DNA of 20,170 nt. It comes from Patescibacteria group bacterium (lineage in GTDB: Bacteria; Patescibacteriota; Dojkabacteria; SC72; T1SED10-24). Below, piece by piece: positions 7,108 through 14,180 of the stretch. A model generated the notes under the pieces. The model saw nothing but the letters and a program-made list of their open reading frames with translations, did not search any database and was not told the origin of the DNA. Both the position numbers and the translations under genes were made by a program. The DNA lies in contig SLSN01000044.1 in the NCBI GenBank assembly GCA_007130415.1, positions 1 through 20,170 on the forward strand. Reading direction: 5' to 3'. Every line of letters begins with the position of its first letter. The stretch's first letter is position 1.

Positions 7108-10100
7108 CTATTGTAGTTCCCAAATGAGGTAAAGGTTTTCTTCTCTGTCTTGTTGGGTTTGTTTTATCAAATTGAATCTAACCCTATCAAAATTACCTTC
7201 TTCCACTATAGCCCAATTTTCTGGATAAGTTATGTCCATACGTAGAGAGTCCTTTTTACTTGTTCCAGGTTGTTTAAAAATTGTTGATTGTAAAAAAACC
7301 TCATCTTCTTCAACTAGCAATATATCGTTAGCATTTTCAAGATAATACGAAACACTCAGTTCTTTTGTTGTGGAAGTTGGTATATTAAACCATCCTTCTA
7401 AAATTTTAAAACCTTTTTTGTAAGAGGTAGAGTAATTATTTTTACTAAAGCCCGTAACGGTAGAAACTTCGGCACTTTGAGGTAGATAAAGTCTTAAATA
7501 ATTTTTGTATTCTCCTTGAGGGTAATTTTCCGATACGGAGTTATTTTTCAAAGTTAGAGAATACTCCACTTCAATCTCATTTAAACTTAAGATTTCAGTT
7601 TTTATCTGTTGCTCTCTTTCGAGATACAGGTTTGCTTTGTTTGCTCCCCAATTCCATTCAATTGGAGAGGGAGTGAAATTATGCTTTCGAGCCAAAAGTT
7701 CCCCAGCCCATCCTCTTTGGGAAAAATATCTTTGGGCATTTACATTGTTAAAGTAAAGTAGTATGTTTTTTGTCTCCAGGGAATTTAGTATGGAATTGAA
7801 AACTTGTGAATTTTCTTCAAAGTCTGAGGAAGCGATTTTAGAAATTACTTCATCTGCTAATTTGGTTAAGAAGGTCGCTTTTTGTGATTGACCGGGAGTA
7901 AAATGCTCATGTAAGAAGAAGACCTTTTCATAAATATTCTCTGAGGTAATCAAATCTCTCTCTCCTGGTATATTTATACCTCCCCATAGATCAAGCAAAT
8001 CTTGCAAGAGATATATGTCTATGGTTATCACTCCATCTACTGATCTTGCTGCACCAGCTTCTTTTACAAAGAATTTAGCTTCCTTTGCGGCGTCTGGGAA
8101 ATTTGGTTCCCAGTTTGAGAGTGAAAGCCCAAAAAGGTCAAGTTCAAGAGCTTCTAGCATATCAGAAGGCGGTTCAAAATTTTTCCCTTGATTTTTTAAT
8201 TCTCCATCTAGCTCATAAACATCATCTACCTTAAGTTCTCTAATTTGCCCTCCCTCAACCCCAATGATTACATAACTTGTAATCCATCCCCCCGTACTTC
8301 TAAGTTCACCGGGGTTTTGTAAGAGTACAAGATATCTTTTACGTCCATCAACACCAAGTGTATCAGGTAAAAATTGCACAATTTGAGCTACATCGTCTAT
8401 ATTTTTTCTAAGAGGAGAAACAGCAGTTTGGATCTCTCCAATGTTTTCTTGAATAAATTGTGGATATACTTCTTTGTTTACCTGATCAATTGCTTGTAAA
8501 GCTTGTGATATTTTGTATGAAGATTCAGCGATTTTGTCAGAATTTTTTTCTAAATCTCTAAGTATATTTGTATATTCTCGGGTAGTTGTAGAAGTTCCGT
8601 CTTCGAAGCTTAAAGCAGGTTCAAATTCGTCTAAATATCTTATGAGTGGTTCTGTCCCATCTGCTAGTGTTACTAGCCCTTCTGAGCCTGTTTCAAGGGC
8701 GTGCAGTAGAGTAGATGTTTCATCATATATATCAGTTTGTTGAGTTAAAAGAAAAATCCAATTCAAATTTTCAAAACCTCTGTTGATGTTCTGCATATTT
8801 CTATTCAAAGAGGTTAGTTCATCCTTAACATTTTCATTGTTAAGGTCAGAAATATTCTCAGAAAGCTCAGAAGTACTTTTGTATATAGCGAAAGTGTTTA
8901 TACCTATTGAAAAAAGAGGGTATACGAGGAAGTAAAAAATAGGCAGTAAAATTAAAAAGATAGTTAGAGTTTTAAAGAGATTTTTAGACCTAAAAATCTC
9001 TTTAATATTAATATTTTTTAACGGACCTAAAACTTTAGATACAGCTTCTCCCGTTGGTGTCGCTACAATACTAACGTTCCCCTGCCTTTTCCCTTTAGAA
9101 GTTTTTTTTGTTCGTATTTCTTCCAATTTTTTCTTGTATGCACTCTCATCTAATGGAGGAACTGCCCATTTTTTGTTGTATTTTTTGAATTTTGTGTCAA
9201 GCGTTTCAGCAATGGATTTTTCTAGACGTTTTTTTTGTTCCCAACCATATTTTTCTGCATTTGGTGCAGGTATATATTGATCATGTAAAACTCTTTTCCG
9301 ATTGGGATTTGCTATGAATTTAATTTCTGTGGCATTGGGGTTTAATTCTAGCAATTTGTAGGCGATGGAGAGGGTAGAATATTCATTATCATTACAAAGA
9401 GAAATAACCTCTCCATTGGTTTCTGAAGAGAAAGTTAATTTTAAAATTCCAAATATTAGATCAGAGAGATGTATGAGATAGTGTACATCTAAGCCTTCTC
9501 CAGCAATTTTTATTGCATCACTATTAACGCTATCTTCAAAAAGTTGATTAAGCGAAGTAAATTTTTCTACATTGGATTCTTTTCCCAGAGCAGTCCCTAC
9601 CCTTATAATTCTCACATTAATTTTAGCCCTGTCATGATATTCTGCTGTAAGAGTTTCTGAGTATCTTTGTAGCTCTTCAGACGAGTATGATGATGGCTTG
9701 TAGTCTGGATATTGTGTAAGTTTCTCATTTAACGAAACACTACTTATCAAGCTTGATTTTGCATTATATTTTTGAGCTACTTTAAGACAAAGGTTTAGAT
9801 TGTTTGATTCTTCTAAAAAGTCTTTACTAGTAAATGTTTGATTTTCAAGAAGAAACTCTGACTGTATGTAAAAAAGATAATCTACTCGACCGATGTTGCC
9901 CATCAAGTCATCTATTCCACCTATATCCACAAAGTCTACCTCTCCGATTTTTTTTAGTTCTGAAATGAGACCTTTGCTTTTAGAATCGAACGTATCGATT
10001 AGTATGACTTTGCTTCCTTGCTCTAGTAGAATTTTAGCCAGATTCGTTCCAATAATGTTGCTTGAATGTACAATTATTGATATTGGATTTTGTTTTTTTA

Positions 10101-10125
10101 TTTTTGAAAAACTTTTTTCTTGCAT
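7108..10125 (-). CDS. NAD-epimerase-like domain fused to membrane-anchored DUF4012 protein
   Basis: Long two-part protein of 1005 aa. Residues about 14-310 have the fold pattern of an extended SDR/NAD-dependent epimerase: a beta-alpha-beta start (ISIIVHSSNIIGTNLAKILL), a C-terminal substrate domain, and IRVGTALGKES where family members have the R-x-x-N-V-Y-G-like motif. However, the glycine-rich loop keeps only its last glycine, and the Tyr-x3-Lys pair is not found (YSETLTAEY). A basic linker (330-350) leads to one membrane helix (about 386-406), a long helical region (415-585), and the DUF4012 domain (about 597-1005) with LLQNPGELRSTGGWITSYV, SNWEPNFPDAAKEAKFF and RSVDGVITIDIYLL. DUF4012 has no established biochemical function; it is often seen near surface-polysaccharide genes. 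It starts one base after the PEGA gene's stop, so it is almost certainly co-transcribed with it. Confidence 0.85.
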   Translation of the reverse strand: MQEKSFSKIKKQNPISIIVHSSNIIGTNLAKILLEQGSKVILIDTFDSKSKGLISELKKIGEVDFVDIGGIDDLMGNIGRVDYLFYIQSEFLLENQTFTSKDFLEESNNLNLCLKVAQKYNAKSSLISSVSLNEKLTQYPDYKPSSYSSEELQRYSETLTAEYHDRAKINVRIIRVGTALGKESNVEKFTSLNQLFEDSVNSDAIKIAGEGLDVHYLIHLSDLIFGILKLTFSSETNGEVISLCNDNEYSTLSIAYKLLELNPNATEIKFIANPNRKRVLHDQYIPAPNAEKYGWEQKKRLEKSIAETLDTKFKKYNKKWAVPPLDESAYKKKLEEIRTKKTSKGKRQGNVSIVATPTGEAVSKVLGPLKNINIKEIFRSKNLFKTLTIFLILLPIFYFLVYPLFSIGINTFAIYKSTSELSENISDLNNENVKDELTSLNRNMQNINRGFENLNWIFLLTQQTDIYDETSTLLHALETGSEGLVTLADGTEPLIRYLDEFEPALSFEDGTSTTTREYTNILRDLEKNSDKIAESSYKISQALQAIDQVNKEVYPQFIQENIGEIQTAVSPLRKNIDDVAQIVQFLPDTLGVDGRKRYLVLLQNPGELRSTGGWITSYVIIGVEGGQIRELKVDDVYELDGELKNQGKNFEPPSDMLEALELDLFGLSLSNWEPNFPDAAKEAKFFVKEAGAARSVDGVITIDIYLLQDLLDLWGGINIPGERDLITSENIYEKVFFLHEHFTPGQSQKATFLTKLADEVISKIASSDFEENSQVFNSILNSLETKNILLYFNNVNAQRYFSQRGWAGELLARKHNFTPSPIEWNWGANKANLYLEREQQIKTEILSLNEIEVEYSLTLKNNSVSENYPQGEYKNYLRLYLPQSAEVSTVTGFSKNNYSTSYKKGFKILEGWFNIPTSTTKELSVSYYLENANDILLVEEDEVFLQSTIFKQPGTSKKDSLRMDITYPENWAIVEEGNFDRVRFNLIKQTQQDREENLYLIWELQ

Positions 10126-10126
10126 T

Positions 10127-10744
10127 TTAAAAATTCATAGGTATTGGTAATAAATATACTCTAACGTTTAAATCGTAGCCTTCTCTAACAATTGCAGGAA
10201 ACTCAATCGATTCATAACCATCGGAAGAAACTTCAATCTCATACTCTCCTGGTTTTAGTTTGTAAGTAATAACATTTTTCTGTTCTACCCTCTCGTTATT
10301 TATCCTGATTTCATAATCTCTGAGGTCACTTCTTATGCTAATAGCTCCTTCTTGGTTGAAGGTTTTTGGGATTGGAGCATAAAAGAGTATGTGCCCAGAT
10401 TTAAAATTGTTAGGAGCAATTTCAATATCTATTACAGCTTCAGTGTTTCTGTATAGTTCAATGTAAAAGCTCTGTTTTGGGTAAGTATCTGAACTTTCAG
10501 TAATTTTTTCCAACTCAACGGTATATCCTCCTTGAGCAAGATTAGTTATTGATGTCGGTGTTTGTCCATAATCCACTCCGTCTAGGTATATATCCGCAAC
10601 ACCTCGTCGAGTGTTTACTGTCAAAACGGCATTTTTGTGAAAATCTCGAACTAGAGGAAGATTGGAAAAAACTCCAAAATGCATAGAAACTCCGAGAGCT
10701 AGAAAAATCAAAAGAATTGATGTTATTTTTAGAAATTTAGCCAT
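10127..10744 (-). CDS. Membrane-anchored PEGA-domain protein
   Basis: 205-aa protein with an N-terminal membrane anchor (about residues 5-24, LKITSILLIFLALGVSMHFG) and an extracytoplasmic region built from PEGA repeats. The first is clear at about 41-90 (VLTVNTRRGVADIYLDGVDY, then GQTPTSITNLAQGGYTVEL). A second, weaker copy lies near 130-185 (RDYEIRINNERVEQKNVITY, then KLKPGEYEIEVSSDGYES). PEGA domains are small beta-folds common in surface proteins; no enzymatic role is expected. It lies 42 bases after the GT4 gene and has its own promoter. The DUF4012 fusion follows after one base. Its start has no Shine-Dalgarno but a TATAAT 6 bases upstream. Confidence 0.82.
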   Translation of the reverse strand: MAKFLKITSILLIFLALGVSMHFGVFSNLPLVRDFHKNAVLTVNTRRGVADIYLDGVDYGQTPTSITNLAQGGYTVELEKITESSDTYPKQSFYIELYRNTEAVIDIEIAPNNFKSGHILFYAPIPKTFNQEGAISIRSDLRDYEIRINNERVEQKNVITYKLKPGEYEIEVSSDGYESIEFPAIVREGYDLNVRVYLLPIPMNF

Positions 10745-10750
10745 ACAATC

Positions 10751-10779
10751 ATTATATTCAACTATTGTTTAGTTGTCTA
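10751..10779 (-). promoter_or_regulatory. Promoter of the PEGA-DUF4012 pair, predicted leaderless
   Basis: On the minus strand TAGACA (10774-10779, 5/6 to consensus) is followed after 17 bases by a perfect TATAAT (10751-10756). Then come 6 bases and the ATG at 10744. The expected transcription start coincides with the A of the start codon. Confidence 0.68.
10759..10775. repeat. 6-base inverted repeat inside the PEGA promoter spacer
   Basis: CAACTA and TAGTTG form perfect arms around a 5-base centre (AACAA), lying between the -35 and -10 and overlapping the -35 by two bases. It could be a repressor-type operator or a weak hairpin ending the GT4 transcript. The stem is AT-rich, and the T-rich tail expected of an intrinsic terminator is missing on the transcript strand. 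Confidence 0.5.
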
Positions 10780-10786
10780 TTGTTTT

Positions 10787-12016
10787 TTAGTAGGAGTATT
10801 TAGATTCAGGGGTTTCAGGATCCTCAGAGCTTTCTTCTACGTCAGAATTTTTTTTCTTTTCTACAAAAATATGCAAGCTCAAAAGTCCTACAATAGAGAG
10901 AAAAATTATTAACATGAAAAAGAAGAGATTCATGGCACCTGTTGTTAAAATAGCGATTAAACCTATTAAAAGAGTTATACTGATTTCGATCAACAAAATC
11001 TTTTTTGAAGAAAATCCAAGGTTAATCAATTGATGGTGTAAATGATTAGTATCATTAATTTTCATTAACTCCAAAAAGTTTTTAGATTTGTAAGTAAAAT
11101 ATCTTTTACTAATGACGAAGAATAGGTCTATCAAAGGTAGGGTTAATATCATAATTGATGCAGCGAATTTTGATTGGTTTAATATAGCTATTATGGCTAT
11201 TAAAAAGCCCAAAGTTGTTTTTCCAGTAGACCCTGAAAAAATTTTTGCAGGAGGGAAGTTGTAAAAAAGAAATCCCATTAAACCTCCAGCGAGGATTAAA
11301 CTCAAAAGAATTGTTATTTCAGCTCCAGTCCTTATGCCTAAGACAAAAAAAAGTATACAAATAATTATTGCGTTGCCTTCCATTAAACCATCTGAACCAG
11401 CAATGAATTTTATGGCATTAATACAAATTAATATCCATAGAATCATTATGAGGTCTGCAGGAAAAACAAAGAGACCAAGAGTATACCAATTTAAATCTAA
11501 AAAACCATCTAAGGGCATGTTAATAACGTCCATATTTATTGGTGAAAGTGCAATTATCGTTGCAGCCAAGATTTGTCCAATTAGCTGATATGAGGCGGGT
11601 AAGTTGTATACGTCATCTAGTATGCCTACAATTATGAGTATCAAAAGACTAAGTAGAACAGCATTAATAATGGGGGAAACGCCTAAAAAAGATAAGAAGA
11701 CAAGGAAAGCAAAAACAGGGAAAACAAAAGCAAGTCCTCCAAGTAATGGCGTGGGTTCTTTGTGTATATGTCTTTCTTGCTTATCGTATTTGTTAAGTTT
11801 CTTCTTCCTTAATTTTGCTGGGTAGTCTATTATGTCGTATTTGTTAGCAAAAAAGCCAATAATGGGTGTTATAAAAAAAGCAAAAATTGTTGCAAAAAAG
11901 AATATAGGTAAGAAATCAATATATGGTTCCCAGCTTTCTGGAAAAAGATTTTTCAAAAAACCCATCTCTATTGAAAATACTTCTAAGCATCTTTGTACTA
12001 AATTCAATCCTTGCAT
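10787..12016 (-). CDS. MraY/WecA-family (GT4) glycosyl-phosphate transferase homologue with altered active site
   Basis: Polytopic membrane protein of 409 aa with about ten hydrophobic helices. Family landmarks in order are: IHKEPTPLLGGLAF (84-97); the Asp-Asp motif GILDDVYNLPASYQLIGQ (D134, D135); INAIKFIAGSDGLMEG (199-214); FYNFPPAKIFSGSTGKTTLG (251-270); and the cytoplasmic histidine loop NDTNHLHHQLINLGF (321-335). Members transfer a sugar-1-phosphate from a UDP-sugar to polyprenyl phosphate, starting peptidoglycan or surface-polymer synthesis. Two positions normally aspartate are not: the NxxNxxDGxDG motif reads N-A-I-K-F-I-A-G-S-D-G (A206), and the GDxG motif reads G-S-T-G (S263). It may be inactive, altered in chemistry, or regulatory. 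The tail is acidic. It begins immediately after the stop of the upstream membrane gene, with a TATATT hexamer 6 bases before the ATG. Confidence 0.85.
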   Translation of the reverse strand: MQGLNLVQRCLEVFSIEMGFLKNLFPESWEPYIDFLPIFFFATIFAFFITPIIGFFANKYDIIDYPAKLRKKKLNKYDKQERHIHKEPTPLLGGLAFVFPVFAFLVFLSFLGVSPIINAVLLSLLILIIVGILDDVYNLPASYQLIGQILAATIIALSPINMDVINMPLDGFLDLNWYTLGLFVFPADLIMILWILICINAIKFIAGSDGLMEGNAIIICILFFVLGIRTGAEITILLSLILAGGLMGFLFYNFPPAKIFSGSTGKTTLGFLIAIIAILNQSKFAASIMILTLPLIDLFFVISKRYFTYKSKNFLELMKINDTNHLHHQLINLGFSSKKILLIEISITLLIGLIAILTTGAMNLFFFMLIIFLSIVGLLSLHIFVEKKKNSDVEESSEDPETPESKYSY

Positions 12017-12472
12017 TTAAAAAATATATGAACTAAAGATTTTAATATATGATAACGTTATTAACAACAAACCTAACACAAGATTTGTCATTGTAAAAAT
12101 TGATATGAATTTAAATTTGTAATAGGTTTTGGTTGCAATGAAAAAGGAAGCAATTGTTAAGAAGACGGAAATGATTAAAACCCACAGTAAAAAGTCTTTC
12201 TCTACAAGTCTTAATTCTGGGCTTTTAGCAATAGTAAACAATGGAACCTCTTTTGGTAATTGGTCTATGAAGTTAACGTAGTAATAATTTTGTACCAAAA
12301 CGAAGGTAACGGCTAGTGTAGAGGAAATCCATAGAAATGGTGCAGTAAAAAGACTGTTTGCCCTAAGACTAGTAAAAAAAAGTTCGATTTTGTACTTCCA
12401 TTTTCTAAATCTATTCAGTGTCGGCTCTTTGAGCCCCATATCTAGTTGTTCTACCTCCTTTTGTTTTTCCAT
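12017..12472 (-). CDS. Hypothetical membrane protein with three transmembrane helices
   Basis: 151-aa protein I do not recognise. A charged cytoplasmic N-terminus (MEKQKEVEQLDMGLKEP) precedes a first hydrophobic helix at about 42-62. A loop of about 30 residues (YYVNFIDQLPKEVPLFTIAK) and two more helices at about 93-114 and 122-147 follow. It resembles small membrane proteins often found in CPR operons without assigned function. It follows rsmA by 15 bases and its stop directly abuts the GT4 ATG (TAA then ATG), suggesting a joint envelope role with GT4. The start codon lacks a Shine-Dalgarno but lies exactly 6 bases after a perfect TATAAT. Confidence 0.75.
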   Translation of the reverse strand: MEKQKEVEQLDMGLKEPTLNRFRKWKYKIELFFTSLRANSLFTAPFLWISSTLAVTFVLVQNYYYVNFIDQLPKEVPLFTIAKSPELRLVEKDFLLWVLIISVFLTIASFFIATKTYYKFKFISIFTMTNLVLGLLLITLSYIKIFSSYIF

Positions 12473-12478
12473 GAGGCC

Positions 12479-12484
12479 ATTATA
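12479..12484 (-). promoter_or_regulatory. -10 box of the 151-aa membrane gene, predicted leaderless
   Basis: A perfect TATAAT on the minus strand lies between rsmA and this gene, with 6 bases (GGCCTC) separating it from ATG 12472. The -35 is weak (TAGAAC at 17-base spacing, inside the rsmA 3' end). The spacing matches that seen at dnaG and the PEGA gene. Confidence 0.5.
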
Positions 12485-12487
12485 TCA

Positions 12488-13258
12488 CTAAATGGCTTTT
12501 GGTTCTAAGTTCTTCCAAATGTGCAAATGTCCTTCCAAATCAAAATCTTCAGGCCTTTTGTTCAAAAGATCCAGTATTTCATTCGAAGGTGTGTAGTGCT
12601 TTCCAATATTATTTTTTAATTTTTTACGAGGTTGTTTAAAAGCTAGGTGTAAGTATTTTAAAAAGCCTTCAAGATCACCTACTAATTTAAGATTGTCATT
12701 CCTTGCAAACTTTATAAAACTACTAACAACATTCGGTCTGGGTTTAAAGTTTTCAGGAGAGATATCAAATATGATTTTACTGTCAAAATATAACTTTGTA
12801 GTTAAGGATAATCTGGAGCTTTTTTCTTTAGAGGTGTATTTTTGAGCTACTTCTTTTTGGATTATGAAATAAAAGTTTTCAATGTTAGAGTTTTCTGCAA
12901 GATAAGCTATTATTTTCTTTGCGATATTGTATGGTAAAGAACCAAAACACGCATAACCCCTCCCTTTTTGAAAAATAGTCCGTAAATTTTCAGAAAAAAT
13001 ATCTTCGTTGAAAACTTCTACTTCGGGAAAAAGGAATTTCAAATTCTCACTCAACGCATTATCCTTTTCAACAGCAAAAACCTGAATACCCATTTCAACA
13101 AAAAGCTTGGTAAAAAACCCCCTCCCTGGACCAATTTCAATCACTCCAGCAGGGTCGTTCTCTAAAACGTTTTTTACGATAGATCTCCCAAGGTTCTCAT
13201 TGACGAAGAAATTTTGCCCTAAAGATCTTTTAGGTTTACTTATATTCGAAAATCCCAT
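12488..13258 (-). CDS. rsmA: 16S rRNA (adenine-N6,N6)-dimethyltransferase RsmA/KsgA
   Basis: Uses S-adenosylmethionine to dimethylate the two adjacent adenines of the 3'-terminal helix of 16S rRNA during 30S maturation. The protein is 256 aa, close to family length. The family N-terminal signature KPKRSLGQNFFVNENL (8-23), SAM motif I VIEIGPGRGFFT (39-50), acidic motif II FAVEKD (61-66), NEDIF (84-88), motif IV GSLPYNIAKKI (106-116) and KPRPNVVSSFI (around 178) are all in order. Motif IV is normally N-L-P-Y and here begins with serine (S107). The C-terminal helical domain is present (FKQPRKKLKNN). The gene overlaps the 3' end of the preceding methyltransferase by 19 bases and has a distant AGGA about 10 bases before its ATG, so it is probably translationally coupled. 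Confidence 0.94.
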   Translation of the reverse strand: MGFSNISKPKRSLGQNFFVNENLGRSIVKNVLENDPAGVIEIGPGRGFFTKLFVEMGIQVFAVEKDNALSENLKFLFPEVEVFNEDIFSENLRTIFQKGRGYACFGSLPYNIAKKIIAYLAENSNIENFYFIIQKEVAQKYTSKEKSSRLSLTTKLYFDSKIIFDISPENFKPRPNVVSSFIKFARNDNLKLVGDLEGFLKYLHLAFKQPRKKLKNNIGKHYTPSNEILDLLNKRPEDFDLEGHLHIWKNLEPKAI

Positions 13259-14163
13259 ATTCCGTCTTCCTGTTTAAATATTTTTTCACAATTTTTACAC
13301 TTTGCATATGCTTTAGAAAGTTCAAGATTACCCTTACACCCTGGGCAACATAGGATATCTTCGAAGCTCTCAAATGTTTCATTCTTTTTTTCTCCAATTT
13401 TTTCGCATTTCAAAACTATACTGGGGGCAATATTTGTCCAAGATAGAAGTTTTTGGAAGATTTTTTCAAGTGCTATGAGAACAGGAAAAGGGAGTGCCTT
13501 TTTAAGAAAATTTATTCTAAAAAAAGAACAGTTTGTACTTTTGAGAATTTTGAACTCATTTTTTTGTAATAATTTTGTTATATTTCGCGGGTGATAATTT
13601 AAGAATATAGCTTGCTCACCATCTTTAACCCCCTCGAAATGTCCTTTGGTTGGTTGCTGATATGGTCTGGTAGAAAAGTTCTCAAATTCGAGCTTTAAGA
13701 GCCACTTGATTCTGGCTTTAAGATGCAATTTGTTCGCATATTCGAGTATGAACAAACCCTTGTTTTTTGTAACCCTCCTGATTTCCTCAAAGAGCCTTTC
13801 TTGTTCTTCTATGTGATGTAGTGTTCTAACCATCAACGAACCATCCAGACTATTTCCTTTCAAAGGTATGTGATACGCATTTGCTGCTATTAAGCGGGTT
13901 CCGGGGTGTTTGGCAAGTATGCTTTCTTTGTTTTTTCTTAAAGTTTCTAGGGAATAGTCTAAAATTATGGGCGTTTCATTGATGAAACTGTAGGCCGGTA
14001 GATTACGACCAAAGGACCCTCCAATATCCAAAAAAAACTTCCCCTTGTAATTGCTTAAATATCTTTTAAGGACAATCTTTTCTGCTTTATCCTCGTAATC
14101 TCTCCCTTCCCAGTATTTTCTGTAATCATAGTTAAACTCATCGTAGTTTGATATTTTTGTCAT
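13240..14163 (-). CDS. Class I SAM methyltransferase with C-terminal Trm112-like zinc ribbon
   Basis: 307-aa protein. Residues about 30-220 form a Rossmann methyltransferase: motif I FLDIGGSFGRNLPAY (44-58), motif II IILDYS (66-71), and the post-I/IV region SLDGSLMVRTLHHIEEQ (UbiE/Methyltransf_11 style). The tail DILCCPGCKGNLEL with KCKNCEKIFKQEDGIWDF forms a zinc ribbon with C273, C276, C289 and C292. It looks like a Trm112/YcaR domain, which in other organisms is usually a separate small partner that activates rRNA, tRNA or release-factor methyltransferases. The substrate is unknown; the 19-base overlap with rsmA suggests, but does not prove, an RNA or ribosome target. It follows dnaG by 17 bases. 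No Shine-Dalgarno precedes the ATG. Confidence 0.83.
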   Translation of the reverse strand: MTKISNYDEFNYDYRKYWEGRDYEDKAEKIVLKRYLSNYKGKFFLDIGGSFGRNLPAYSFINETPIILDYSLETLRKNKESILAKHPGTRLIAANAYHIPLKGNSLDGSLMVRTLHHIEEQERLFEEIRRVTKNKGLFILEYANKLHLKARIKWLLKLEFENFSTRPYQQPTKGHFEGVKDGEQAIFLNYHPRNITKLLQKNEFKILKSTNCSFFRINFLKKALPFPVLIALEKIFQKLLSWTNIAPSIVLKCEKIGEKKNETFESFEDILCCPGCKGNLELSKAYAKCKNCEKIFKQEDGIWDFRI

Positions 14164-14180
14164 TTAACTTTTCAAAAAAT

